Shown piece after piece: positions 46,605 through 56,341 of a stretch of 64,000 bases of DNA (positions within the stretch are counted from its first letter, which is position 1; every line of letters begins with the position of its first letter). The notes beneath the pieces are model-generated. The model was not told where the DNA came from, searched no databases, and worked only from the letters and a program-made list of their open reading frames with translations. A program made the position numbers and the translations under genes. The stretch comes from Parastagonospora avenae f. sp. tritici 18332-5 (Eukaryota; Ascomycota; Dothideomycetes; Pleosporales; Phaeosphaeriaceae), in assembly GCA_022559985.1 (NCBI GenBank), contig JAFJTR010000077.1, positions 1 to 64,000 of the forward strand, given 5' to 3'.

Positions 46605-47019
46605 AGTAGACACGGCCTTCTGCCGAGTGGTGTTTCTTTCAACGTACACGATATACCCTTTGTTCTTACACATACATTATACACGTACACTTAAACACGA
46701 TAGATTTTCACAGTCGATTCAACTGTATTTCGATTATCTCTACAGAAAACCATTGGACCTGTTGCCGACTGAATCAAGCACAGCATGACACGATAACCTC
46801 GTCGTGGATCTAAGAGGCGTAGCGGCTACATTGGCCTACTTGTTGTTTGAAACAAGCATCCGATTCGTCCAGGTAAAGGCATCATTGGCACCATTCAAGC
46901 TTTGAAACAAGCTCCCTGCAGATGAGTGAAATGCATTGCATCCAGTCACGCGCTAACAATGCGGCAATACCTTTCGTCAAGAGCTGCAGCTTGCAAAATC
47001 GTATCAGCAAAACTTCAGA
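46605..47019. other. Intergenic
   Basis: 3' flank of the lipase gene and upstream region of the first small secreted protein copy. Nothing further is seen. Confidence 0.45.
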
Positions 47020-47462
47020 ATGCTTCTTACACTCCTACTCCTTTGCAGCGCATCGTCAATATGTGCGATTCATATCCCGATTTCGCCAATTCCACGCGCA
47101 TTTACTCTGCCTAAGCCTAATGTGCCAGAACCACCTTCCTTGATTCCTGACACGCCTACGGCCCCGAACACAAAGCCAAACCCAGATACACCAGATGTGC
47201 CCGATTCACCAAATAGTCCTGACGATGGTAGCGTAACGACGAGCGCTGGGCTGCCAGAGCCTACCACATCACAAATGTCGTGGAGAGCATGGTTAACGCA
47301 ACTTCTACGTACAGCGTCCCTGAGACTAGAAGTAGTGATGTTGTTACCGGGGGTGGGCCAAGGCTTTTGACAATATCGAGGCTAATGCTAAGTCTGGCTT
47401 TATCGAAACAAGTGAAAGTGTTGACACAGAATAGTTTTTTGCCATATTGGTCGCTGCGATGA
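47020..47462 (+). pseudogene. Small secreted Pro/Asp-rich protein, degenerate copy
   Basis: The frame from 47020 has a signal peptide (MLLTLLLLCSASSICA) and a Pro/Asp-rich body (PDTPDVPDSPNSPDDG) that match the intact gene at 47781. After about residue 85 (PEPTTS) the matching sequence continues in another frame (ITNVVESMVNATSTYSVPE... VVTGGGPRLL). Where the second gene has a GTGAGT donor, this one reads GCTAAGT. The downstream part (GTGTTGACACAGAATAG, then codons for FFAILVAAM) still resembles the partner's intron end and hydrophobic tail. I read it as a tandem duplicate that has lost frame and its splice donor. A working gene with a different exon structure and a shorter tail ending GVGQGF is possible. 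Confidence 0.5.
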
Positions 47463-47780
47463 TCACTGAGGATGCTCGCGAAGATACCCTTCTACGCATA
47501 GTTATTTTTACCTTGCATAAGCCATTGGCTTCGTTAGGCATCGCTTAGCCAGGCGTAGCTTGGTGTAAGGCGGACTTGGTGTAGATCAGCTGCGAGGTGG
47601 CGCAGCACCGCCCTGCACTAGGTAACCCACATCAGCCCTAGATCACAGCCTCTACGCCTTTGAGATCATGCATCGGAGGCCTAAATGGTCTTATAAGATG
47701 GCACGCTCTTCGCATGTTCAGGCTTACAGCCCTGTCGCAGAACATTTGTTCGGACATTACAGCTTGCACAACCATCTACC

Positions 47781-48302
47781 ATGCAGTTCTCCTCACTCCT
47801 GCTTCTCTTGCTAGGCGCATCAACGACAATATGCGCATTAGGCTTATCGGATGTCCCGATACGACGCGCCGGTGCTGGTCCTCCACCAATAGCACCGAGA
47901 CCCGCATCGCCTCCATCCGTTCCAGCTGCACCAAAACCTGTAGCTCCACCGTCTGCTCCAAAACCACCAAAACCAAACAAGCCCGACGCGCCTGACTCGC
48001 CTGATGCACCTGATGGGCCTGATGACGATCGCACAGATGATGGTGCAACCACGAGAATATCCAGACCATCAACAAGCATCGTCAGGTTCGGACAATGGTC
48101 GGTAACCCAGACATCGTCGAGGACGACTATTCAGAGCTCCACGAGCACGACGAGTGCTTTCAGGACTGTAAATACTGGTGCGGGATCGAGAGTGTATGTC
48201 GATTCGGGGGTGATTGTGAGTTTGATCCTAGATAAAATATGTAATGAAAGTACTGACACAGAGTAGGTTCTCATTTCTGTCGTGGTTGCAGCGGTTGCGT
48301 AA
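47781..48302 (+). CDS. Small secreted Pro/Asp-rich protein, intact copy
   Basis: Two exons, 47781-48215 and 48267-48302, with a 51-nt intron (GTGAGT...TACTGACAC...GAGTAG); 156 residues. A signal peptide (MQFSSLLLLLLGASTTICA) is followed by a Pro/Ala stretch, a short repeat of PDA/PDS/PDG units (KPDAPDSPDAPDGPDDD), a Ser/Thr-rich part, and after splicing a hydrophobic tail, YVDSGVIVLISVVVAAVA. The layout (signal peptide, disordered spacer, hydrophobic C-terminus) fits a cell-surface or GPI-type anchored protein. Reading through the intron gives a less sensible end (ILDKICNESTDTE). There is no known family; it is a tandem relative of the degenerate copy just upstream. Confidence 0.65.
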
Positions 48303-48860
48303 TACTTTTTCAGTCCTTTTCCATCATACCCACGTTGTCCATGATAGAGGCAGCTTTTGCGCTGTGCAATTTCCAAACTATAGATCTTCGAATTTTAGAG
48401 ATATTAGACTGTCCATATGTTTCCCGCGATCATATTTGGCTGTGGGTCTCCTGCGTCCAACTGTGAATACAAGAATTCTGTTTTGAGTCATTTTCCCCGC
48501 ATATTACTAATACCAACTGAACCTACTGAAACCAAATGCGATTTAATACCAAAAGCAAGCGAACAAAACAGGTATAAGACATCTGCTCAGCTGACTTCGC
48601 GTCGCCCGCGCGACTCCATAGCGGAAAAAGCAAAGCCCATCATTCGTCCGGAAGCAGGAAAGCGAAGCGAAAAGCGGGATGCCTTGCATACACCGCTCGT
48701 CGCGCGTATCTACATCTGCAATCGGAAGCGAAAGCGGACCAGATAGCGGAAGCACAAGGTTTAAATGTTGCTGCCTGGTTTATGCACGCCCTTCAAATTG
48801 ACAGGCTCGGAATAAATCGCAACAACAATCCGAGACAAAAACAAAAACAAAACCTACGGC
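48303..48860. other. Intergenic
   Basis: Spacer leading to the first GFA gene; purine-rich near 48640-48750 and A-rich just before the ATG. No gene is seen. Confidence 0.45.
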
Positions 48861-49601
48861 ATGTCTGACGCGAAGGAATCTGTTGTCACGCTGCCCAAGG
48901 CTCCGGATGCTAATGCACCGAAGGAGAAATGTAAGAAATGCCATGTTGCAGCTATTAGATAGCTTTGAAGCACATGAGATTGACTGAGCTTTGCAGACGA
49001 AGCAGCATGCCATTGCGGCGCCTTTGCATACACTGTGACTGCGTCTCCTCCACTTGACGATCCCAGTGCAGAAGTCATCGGTAATTCATCCTTCCTAGAG
49101 CATGTTCGCCCAGCCGCTCACCAAACTCCAGAGTGCAACTGCAGTATCTGCTCCCGCAACGGCTACTTGTACATCTACCCGCCAAACTCAAACGTTGAGT
49201 TCACCAAGGGCGATATTTCGGAGTTCAAGGCATGTCTTCTCCTCTGCCATCGAGATGCATTGACTGAAAGCTGATACTTTTCCCTTCATGCAGTCCTACA
49301 CCTTCGGCCCCAACGCCAAAGTCGCACATTACTTCTGTCCAACCTGCGGATCCAGCTGCATGGCTCGTAGCATCGGTACTTCTCCCTCCCCTCAAACGCG
49401 CTCCAACCACTAACTTTTGTTTTCCCCATAGATCCCGACTTCTTCCCAGGCATGACATGCCTCAACGTGCGCATGCTCGAAGGCGTAGATCTCAAAGCAT
49501 TGAAGATCAAGTTCGCGGACGGGAAGAGTTACACGCCTGGAGGATTGGCGGAGGGCGAAGAGAATAAAGAGTGGAAGAAGATGGGCACGGAGCAGAAGTA
49601 A
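48861..49601 (+). CDS. GFA/CENP-V domain zinc protein, copy 1
   Basis: Five exons: 48861-48930, 48997-49080, 49132-49229, 49294-49375 and 49432-49601; 167 residues. The GFA (glutathione-dependent formaldehyde-activating/CENP-V) fold binds zinc through paired cysteines, visible as ACHCGAFAY, ECNCSIC and FCPTCGSSCMARS, with the usual YTFG and DPDFFPGMTCLNVR between and after. The third intron begins with GC (AAG/GCATGT) instead of GT; the acceptor CATGCAG/TCC and phase leave no GT alternative that keeps the protein, and the paralogue next door has GTAAGC at the same codon. The protein may act in glutathione adduct or carbon-sulfur chemistry; many fungal members have no assigned substrate. It has a short N-terminal tail and a polar C-terminal extension that copy 2 lacks. 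Confidence 0.85.
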
Positions 49602-49802
49602 GCATTGAAATTTCTGTCGATCGAGGTGGCTAAAAAAAGGCTTGATATGTAAGGAAGGGAAAAGGGCGGAGGTGATCCTTCCGCAACAACACATCAGGCA
49701 GACACATTTCGCCTGATAGTATAAATCCAATAACATGCCACCTACCTAAATATCGCAGCAAACTCGCTACACACCATCCACCAGATAGATCAGCGACTCA
49801 AC

Positions 49803-50303
49803 ATGTCCCCGCCAACTAACCCCTTCATCCTCGCGCCTTCCTCCCCCCTCTCCCAAACATACACCGCCTCCTGCCATTGTGCAGCCTTCACATACACCAT
49901 CACTACCTCCCCGCCCCTCTCCGATCCTTCCGCACGCATCTCCCAATGCAACTGCAGCATCTGCGTGAAAAACGGATATCTCATGATCTACCCTTCCAAC
50001 GCCAACATCACCTTTCTCACAGGCAGTTTGGCAGAATTCAAGGTAAGCCATCCCACCCTTGGAGATATGTGGGAAGTTTTGGGTAGTGGTGGGGATTTGC
50101 TTACGTGGGAGTAGATGTATACATTCGGCACGCATAAGATGGCGCACTATTTCTGCGGCACGTGTGGCGCGAGTTGCATGGCGCGTAGTCTCGACGCCAC
50201 GTTCTATCCAGACATGACGTGCATCAATGTGCGTATGTTTCGCGGCGGCGAAGATGTGTTCAAAGACGTGCAGAGGAGACTTGTGGACGGGGCAGCGCTG
50301 TGA
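49803..50303 (+). CDS. GFA/CENP-V domain zinc protein, copy 2
   Basis: Two exons, 49803-50042 and 50115-50303, one 72-nt intron (GTAAGC...GAGTAG); 142 residues. It is a close tandem relative of the gene 200 bases upstream: SCHCAAFTYTITTSPPLSDPSARI, QCNCSICVKNGYLMIYPSNA, LAEFK/MYTFG, FCGTCGASCMARS and PDMTCINVRMF align throughout. It shares only one intron position with copy 1 and lacks the other three. It has the same paired zinc-binding cysteines. The unspliced frame to 50114 is a read-through. Confidence 0.88.
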
Positions 50304-50333
50304 GGGCAAAACTGGCTGGAAGGGTAGCGGAGC

Positions 50334-50340
50334 AAAAAAA
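50334..50340 (-). terminator. Pol III T-run terminator
   Basis: Seven T residues on the minus strand start 18 bases after the last tRNA base. This is the expected RNA polymerase III stop signal and supports transcription of the tRNA gene. Confidence 0.75.
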
Positions 50341-50375
50341 GAAGTTAGATGTGTGTGTGACCTAACCAGGGGTCG

Positions 50376-50432
50376 CTGAAAGAGTGTTAGTTGGGATTCG
50401 AACTGAAGCTGATATTGATGTGTATAACTTAC
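50376..50432 (-). other. 57-nt T-loop insert with spliceosomal signals
   Basis: The insert begins GTAAGT, holds CTAAC 10 bases before its end and finishes CTTTCAG, matching the donor, branch site and acceptor of protein-gene introns in this window, and its length is typical of them. It contains AGTTCGAATCC, ten of eleven bases of a Pol III B box, flanked by AGTT/AACT. No bulge-helix-bulge is evident at its ends, so removal by tRNA endonuclease is not obviously possible. Confidence 0.85.
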
Positions 50433-50450
50433 AACCTGGAATCTCTTGAT

Positions 50451-50462
50451 TACTGAGGGAAG
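50451..50462 (-). other. Canonical tRNA anticodon-loop intron
   Basis: Twelve bases inserted one base 3' of the ACG anticodon, the normal place for eukaryotic nuclear tRNA introns removed by the Sen endonuclease. Confidence 0.85.
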
Positions 50463-50498
50463 TCGTAGTCAAGCGCCTTGCCATTGGGCCATTAGGCC

Positions 50499-50843
50499 GA
50501 ATTCATGAAGAACACTTGCGTGTTAACTGGTACATATACTCATGCTCATCGTGATTGTAAAGTGATCTTATCTTCGGGTTGTGTGGAAGTGGATGTGAAA
50601 GAAAATTCCTGCTCGGGGTGGGGACACGGGCGAAGTGGGTCTCTCTGGATGATTCTTACACGACGGGATTTATATGCAGGAGAGAATGAAGTTTGCTTTT
50701 GTGGCATGGTTGTTATTCTAATACAAGAGGGAAACGTTGAGAAGAAGACGTTTTTTGGTCACTAGATTGACACGTGCTGCATCTCACCCAAGAAGTCGGA
50801 CGAGCTACTTACTGCCCATCCCGTATTTCCGAGACCGCAGAGT
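50499..50843. other. Spacer upstream of the tRNA
   Basis: 5' flank of the tRNA gene and 3' flank of the ValRS gene. Nothing further is seen. Confidence 0.5.
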
Positions 50844-53800
50844 TTACTCTAGCTTGAGCCTCTTAAACTGCTCAATACTAGCCTGCCAATTCCTTGCCTC
50901 CGTCTCGGCATCCTTGAGCTTACTCTTCTCCAGATCCTTGACAACGTCGCTGACCTTCTGCTCCCACTCATCGTCCATGATCTTCTTCTGGCGCTGAATG
51001 GTCTCGTTGGCCTTGACGAGTCTGTCCTGAGCCTTTGTGATCTCCTTGTCAATCTCGATGCGGCCCTTGACGTCGAGGTACGCAGTAGCTGCGGAACCGA
51101 TGGTGTACACGGCGCAACCAGTCGGTGCGGGGTCTGACGGCGAGAGGATGGTGATTTCGGCGACGGTCTTTCCGGCGAGAGACTTGATGGACGGGAGAGA
51201 TGTCGATGTGGAGAGAGTTCCTTGCGCTTTGTCGTCGAGCGCCTGAATGTAAGTCTTTGCGCCCTCCTTGAAAGCGTACTCCGCGGTGAGGGAGCGAAGA
51301 CCCTTGGCAGAGTCTACCAGTAATTCATACTCGTCCTCTGCAGCTGCATCGTCAAACTCTTGGATGTATTCTGGGAACGAAGCAACGGTAATCGAAGGCG
51401 TCTTGTCGCCCTCCCGCCGGGGCAAGCGCTGCCATAATTCTTCGGTCAAGAAGGGCATGAAGGGATGGATCATAGTCAATCCTCCCTCAATAGCAGTGTA
51501 AAGGGTCTGCTTGGCACTCTCTTTCTGTTCCTCGCTGCCCTCATCAAAGATGGCCTTGCTGTTCTCAATGTAAGTGTCGCACAAGAACTATGGCACGTTA
51601 GCATGCATTCACAATGGTTTGGTATATGAGCTCCTTACCTCGTAAAAGTACTTGTAGGCGACCTGAGTCGCGAGCGAAAACTCCCTGGCGTCGAGGTGCT
51701 GGTTAATCTTCTTCGCCGAGGTGGTGAGCTTGTGCAGAATCCATCGCTCGGGCAGGGACTCCTTTCCAGACTTTGAGATCTTTGCGCGAGGTGTGAGGTC
51801 TCCGAATCGTCCCAGGACGTACTTCGTCGCTTGATAGATCTTGTTGCAGAACCTCCTGTAGCCATGGATGACGTTGACATCGAAGGAAATGTCGCCACCA
51901 CCTGTGGTGTACCCGACGAGAGACATGCGTAGCGCATCAGCACCGCACTCAGGGATACCCTGAGGGAACGAGGTCTTCTGATACTTCTCCGCAGACTTGA
52001 GCTCCTTAGGGTCTAGGTTACCCATCTTCAATTGGTCGTGCAGCTTCTCGAGAGTAATGCCATCCATAATATCAACGGGGTCGATAACGTTGCCGAGAGA
52101 TTTCGACATCTTCCTGCCTTCAGAATCTCTGATTAACGAATGGCAGTACACCTCTGTGAAGGGAACCTTTCCAGTCAAGTGAAGCGACAACATAACCATC
52201 CTGGCGACCCAGAAGAAAAGAATGTCCCAACCGGTCTCCAAAACAGAGGTTGGGAAGAGCTTCTCGAAGTCAACGGTCTTCTCTGGCCATCCAAGAGTAC
52301 TGAAAGGCCACAATCCAGATGAGAACCATGTGTCGAGTACATCTTCGTCACGCTCCAATGTGAACTTCTTGCCAGGGAACTTCTGCTCCGCCTTCTTCTG
52401 TGCCTCCTCTTCCGTTCGGCCTGTGACCCAAGTATCATTGTCGCTCCTGTCTCCCGCACCGCCCTCGATGTTGACGAAGTAGGCGGGGATCTGGTGACCC
52501 CACCAAAGTTGTCGCGACAGACACCAGTCTTGGATGTTGTTCATCCAGTGCATGTAGACCTTCTCAGAAGTGACTGGCTTGATCTTGAGCTCGCCGCTCT
52601 TGATCACCTCAATGGCGGGCTTAGCGAGACCCTCCATCTTCATCCACCACTGTGGCTTCATGATGGGTTCAATAACATCGCCGGATCTTGAGCAGATGGG
52701 GACCTTCATGGGGTTATCCTCCTTCTTGACAAACAGGCCCTTCTCTTCCAAAGCAGTGACGATGCTGTACCTGACATCGAATCGCTTTTGACCTTCGAAG
52801 CTACCGGTGTTCTTGTTCATGGTGCCATTGTCATTGAGGATGTTGATGAAGGCCAGATTGTGCTTCTTGCCGAGGTTGAAATCGTTTGCGTCGTGCGCAG
52901 GCGTCAACTTGACAGCACCAGTACCGAATTCAGGGTCAACGTATTCGTCAGCGACGATGGGCATGAGACGGTCAACGAATGGATGCCTTGCTTGTAGTCC
53001 GACAACGTCCTTGTACCGCTCGTCCTTGGGGTGTACGGCGATACCTGAGTCACCAAGCATAGTCTCTGGACGCGTGGTGGCGACCTCGATGAACCTGTCG
53101 GTTCCTTCGATGGCGTACTTGAAATGGGTCAGGACACCAAATTCGACCTTGCGCTCGTATCCAGGAACGGACAGTAGCGTCCGGCCAGCAAGATCCTTGT
53201 TGTCGACTTCGAGTGTTGAGAGGGCTGTGTTCAGTTGTGTGCACCAGTTGACGAGGCGATTTGAGCGGTAAATTAGACCATCCTCATGCATCTTGACGAA
53301 GCTCTCTGTCACGGCCTTGGACAAATTCTTGTCCATGGTGAACGCTTCCCGAGTCCAATCAAATGACCCTCCCATGCGCTTCAGGGTATGCGTCAGGTGC
53401 TGGTGGTACTCGGTCTTCCAGTCCATTGTCCGCTCAATGAACTTCTGGCGCCCAAGATCGTGGCGGGTCTTGCCTTCGCGCCTTGCGAGCATCTTCTCGA
53501 CAACGCTCTGTGTCGCAATACCAGCGTGATCGCAACCAGGCAGGTAGAGTGTGGTGTAACCGCGCATACGATGCCATCGGATCAGAACGTCTTGTAGTGA
53601 TGTAGCGAGGGCGTGACCGCAGTGAAGCTTGCCAGTGACGTTTGGTGGGGGGATCGGGATGACGAAGTGGCCGGCATTCTTGACGTTTCCGTTGGGCATG
53701 TCAGGCTTGAAGAAGCCCTCCTTGTCCCACCAGTCATCTAGCGATTGTCAGTGGGATGTAAGCTATTCTTGCGCGCGGGGTACTCACACCACGCCGACTC

Positions 53801-54412
53801 GACGACCTTAGGGATGTATGCTTTGGTGAAAGGACCATCCAGGCTCTGCAGGCGCTTCTTCTCTCCCTTGGGCGTCTCCTCGACGTACTCGGGCAATTGC
53901 TCCTCCTCCTTGCCCTTCTTCTTCTTCTCTTTCGGAGCCCCGCCTTCTTTCGGCGCGCCAGCTGCGGCCGCCTTCTTTGCCTTGAACTTGGCGTCCTTTT
54001 CGGCCTTCTTCCGCTCCTTCTCGAGCTCCTTGGCGCTCTTCTCCTTCTTCTCTACGCCCTTCTCATTCTCGCGACCCGGCGCAGACTGGCCAACGGCGTC
54101 AGTGTTGGCGGCATCGAGCAGGTCCTTCTTAACATCGTCGCTAACAGCCGGAGGAGCGGCGGTGCTAGGCCCGGTCTTCTCGCCAGCGACGTTGTGCGAG
54201 CTGGCATTGAGCGCCATGGTGGGGGTGGTATAGTGGGCTGTCAGCACGCGCTCAGCGTGGGGAAAGGTATAGAGTTGTGGTCGCAATTGGCGTGTGTGCA
54301 GGACGGTCAACCACGAGCGAAAAGGCGCGCGTTGTAATGGGTATCGAAGGTAGCGTCTGCAAGCAGCAGTGCGAAATGCAGGTGCGCGGGGCGGCATATG
54401 AGTGAGCAACAA
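50844..54412 (-). CDS. VAS1: Valyl-tRNA synthetase, cytosolic and mitochondrial
   Basis: Three exons: 54412-53788, 53737-51639 and 51587-50844 (introns 50 and 51 nt), 1155 residues from the first ATG. It charges tRNA-Val. Class I motifs are clear: PPPNVTGKLHCGHAL (HIGH motif as HCGH, about residue 247), the editing-domain region with EVATTRPETMLGD, DVLDTWFSSGLWPFSTLGWP, and GRKMSKSLGNVIDP (KMSKS). A C-terminal coiled coil (RIEIDKEITKAQDRLVKANE) is typical of ValRS. The first 65 residues are rich in Arg with almost no acidic residues, like a mitochondrial presequence. A second ATG at 54217 (MALNASSHN) would give a cytosolic form of 1090 residues. One gene serving both compartments through two starts is the yeast VAS1 arrangement. 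A Lys/Glu-rich linker (about 110-185) precedes the catalytic core. Confidence 0.96.
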
Positions 54413-55122
54413 AAAGTCTAGTCATTCCAAGCTTGACTCAAGCCAAGCCCACTTTGTGAGCAGCTGCTGCGAGTCTCCCCGCAACACCAAAGCATCCGAG
54501 CGTCTGCATATCCACCTTCATCATGAACACCAAATCACAATCTGTCACAACCCACGTAGTGCACCTCCGGTCTGTACATTTGGACACATGACGTATGTTC
54601 GACTCTTCGCACATGATGCAGAAAAGCAATTTAGGACATGCCACGATAGGAGCTCACCGTAATTATCTCGAACTCACCCGTTCAGCTAGAGATGTCCACC
54701 AAGGCAGCGTCGCGTTCATGCATGCCTCGTGTGTACCGCGGACACATTTGCGACTGCTGTGGCCGTGCATGTTATGACTCGACACGGATGATAAACGGAC
54801 CGACGGGATATGATTTCAAAGATGCATTAACACTCTAACGCCTTGCCATGCTTGCAGTCCATTCGAGCAGAGATTTCCAAAGTCGATACTCCTCCAACAG
54901 CCTGGCCGACCACGCAATACGTATGCAAAAGGAGAGCGCCAGAACCCATCAACCGTTGACGTTACTTTTGCTCCCCAAGAAGTGATCTTGAGTGACAGGA
55001 TATGATCGGTAAGAAGAAGTAGTAGCCCACTAGGAGTGTCATGGGATGCGAGGCTGAAGTGTGGATCTCGTGTTTGTGTATTCATGCCATTACTTGAGGT
55101 CTAGTTACTGAGCGGGTATCAA
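54413..55122. other. Spacer between VAS1 and CKA1
   Basis: Upstream of VAS1 and downstream of the CK2 gene, both on the minus strand. An 89-codon minus frame (54816-55085) has no recognisable features. Confidence 0.5.
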
Positions 55123-56341
55123 TCATGTTGCGGCGCTGCTGTTTTGTTGTACAGCCTGCCGGACGGGGGCGAAGTATGGATGCGCCATAGCTTCTTGGGC
55201 TGTGAGACGATCCTGCGAATGTTAGTGCATGCGCTTGATGCTGAAAGCGGGTCGTTCACCTGGTGGTCGTATCTCAGAAGCTTATCAAGAAAGTCGATGG
55301 CATCGTTGCTGACGAAACGCTGGTTCTCCGCGTTGATGAACGAGTGCCATGGCTTCTTGGGATACCGGCTTAGGATGTCGTCGTATTGCGCATCTAGCTC
55401 GATATCGTACTTGTCGAGGTAATCGAACAAGTCTTCGGTTCCCAGGACTTTCGCAATCTTGACAAGCTGGTCCGAGTTGCTGTTGCCGTGGAAAAATGGT
55501 TCTCTCCTGAAGATCATGGATGCGAACATGGCACCGAGCGACCACATGTCGAGAGAGTAGTCGTACTCCTGGAAATCGACTAGCAGTTCCGGGCCTTTGA
55601 AGTAACGCGAAGCGACGCGGACGTTGTACTCGGTACCAGCGTGGTAGAACTCAGCAAGACCCCAATCGATCAACCGTAGCTATATTCTGTTAGTGCCCTG
55701 GTCTTCAAGACTAGTCCCATCGACTGACCTTCCGCTTCTCATGATCGATCATAACGTTATGAGGCTTGACATCCCGGTGCATGATGCCTTTGCTGTGGCA
55801 GAAGTCTAGAGCCTTGAGGAGCTCATTTATGTAGAACCGCACGTCGTAGTCCTGGAACTTGGGGTAAAGACTCCGGAAGTCGGTGTTGTTGACATATTCG
55901 AATATTAGGGACGGTGTTTTGCTCTGTATTAACGCTTATTAGCACTGCTGCCAGACGCACGACTTGGATGAGACGAAATACCCAATCCCCAATCCAGTCG
56001 GAGCCATCACTAACCTGGTTGTCGCGCACTACATCCAGCAGTGAGACGATGTTGGGGCCGCCGGACAGATTTTGCAGAATCTTGATTTCGCGCTTTATCT
56101 TCTTCTTCTTGACGGGCTTGAGGACTTTAATGACGCATTTCTGGTAGTTGACTACGTTGATGCCTTCGAAAACTTCCGAGTACTTTCCGCGCCCAATCTT
56201 CCGCACGACTTCGTAGTTTTCCAGGACGCCCCAGGAGATGTTGACCGAGTCGTAGTCCCAGTAGGAGCGGGGCATGTTCGCGTTGACATCGGGATAAACG
56301 CGAGCAATGCTCGTTGCGCCCGTGGTGTTGTTCAGCGCCAT
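55123..56341 (-). CDS. CKA1: Casein kinase 2 catalytic subunit alpha
   Basis: Four exons: 56341-56015, 55923-55729, 55679-55260 and 55212-55123 (introns 90, 49 and 47 nt), 343 residues. CK2 alpha is a constitutively active Ser/Thr kinase of nucleus and cytoplasm. All hallmarks are present: ARVYPDVNANMPRSYWDYDS, the Gly loop GRGKYSEVFEG, VIKVLKPVKKKKIKREIKIL (catalytic Lys and the basic substrate patch), HRDVKPHNVM, the DWG form of DFG (LIDWGLAEFYH), GPELLVDFQEYDYSLDMWSLG, and the end RLTAQEAMAHPYFAPV. I start at the ATG at 56341 (MALNNTTGATSIARVY), 12 residues longer than the usual MARVY start. The frame stays open upstream to 56674 with no other ATG, encoding a basic region and a membrane-like segment (see findings). 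The gene shares its promoter with RPP1/Rpp30. Confidence 0.95.

Larger units (their letters stand above)
50358..50498 (-). tRNA. tRNA-Arg(ACG) with two insertions
   Basis: Mature pieces on the minus strand are 50498-50463, 50450-50433 and 50375-50358. Joined, they fold perfectly: acceptor GGCCTAA with TTAGGTC (one G-T pair), D stem GCC/GGC, anticodon stem CTTGA/TCAAG with loop CTACGAA (anticodon ACG at 50466-50464), T stem CCAGG/CCTGG with loop TTCGACC, discriminator A. The A box TGGCCCAATGG is intact. A 12-nt insert (50462-50451) after the base 3' of the anticodon is a normal tRNA intron. A second, 57-nt insert (50432-50376) splits the T-loop between TT and CGACC, so the T arm is only right when it is removed. 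A T7 run follows. The gene lies between the convergent GFA and ValRS genes. Whether a mature tRNA can be made is an open question (see findings). Confidence 0.92.

Noticed and set aside
50376..50432. An archaeal-type bulge-helix-bulge at the T-loop insert ends, which would let tRNA endonuclease remove it.
   Set aside because: I could not form the needed 4-bp helix flanked by two 3-nt bulges around GGTT/GTAA and TCAG/CGAC.
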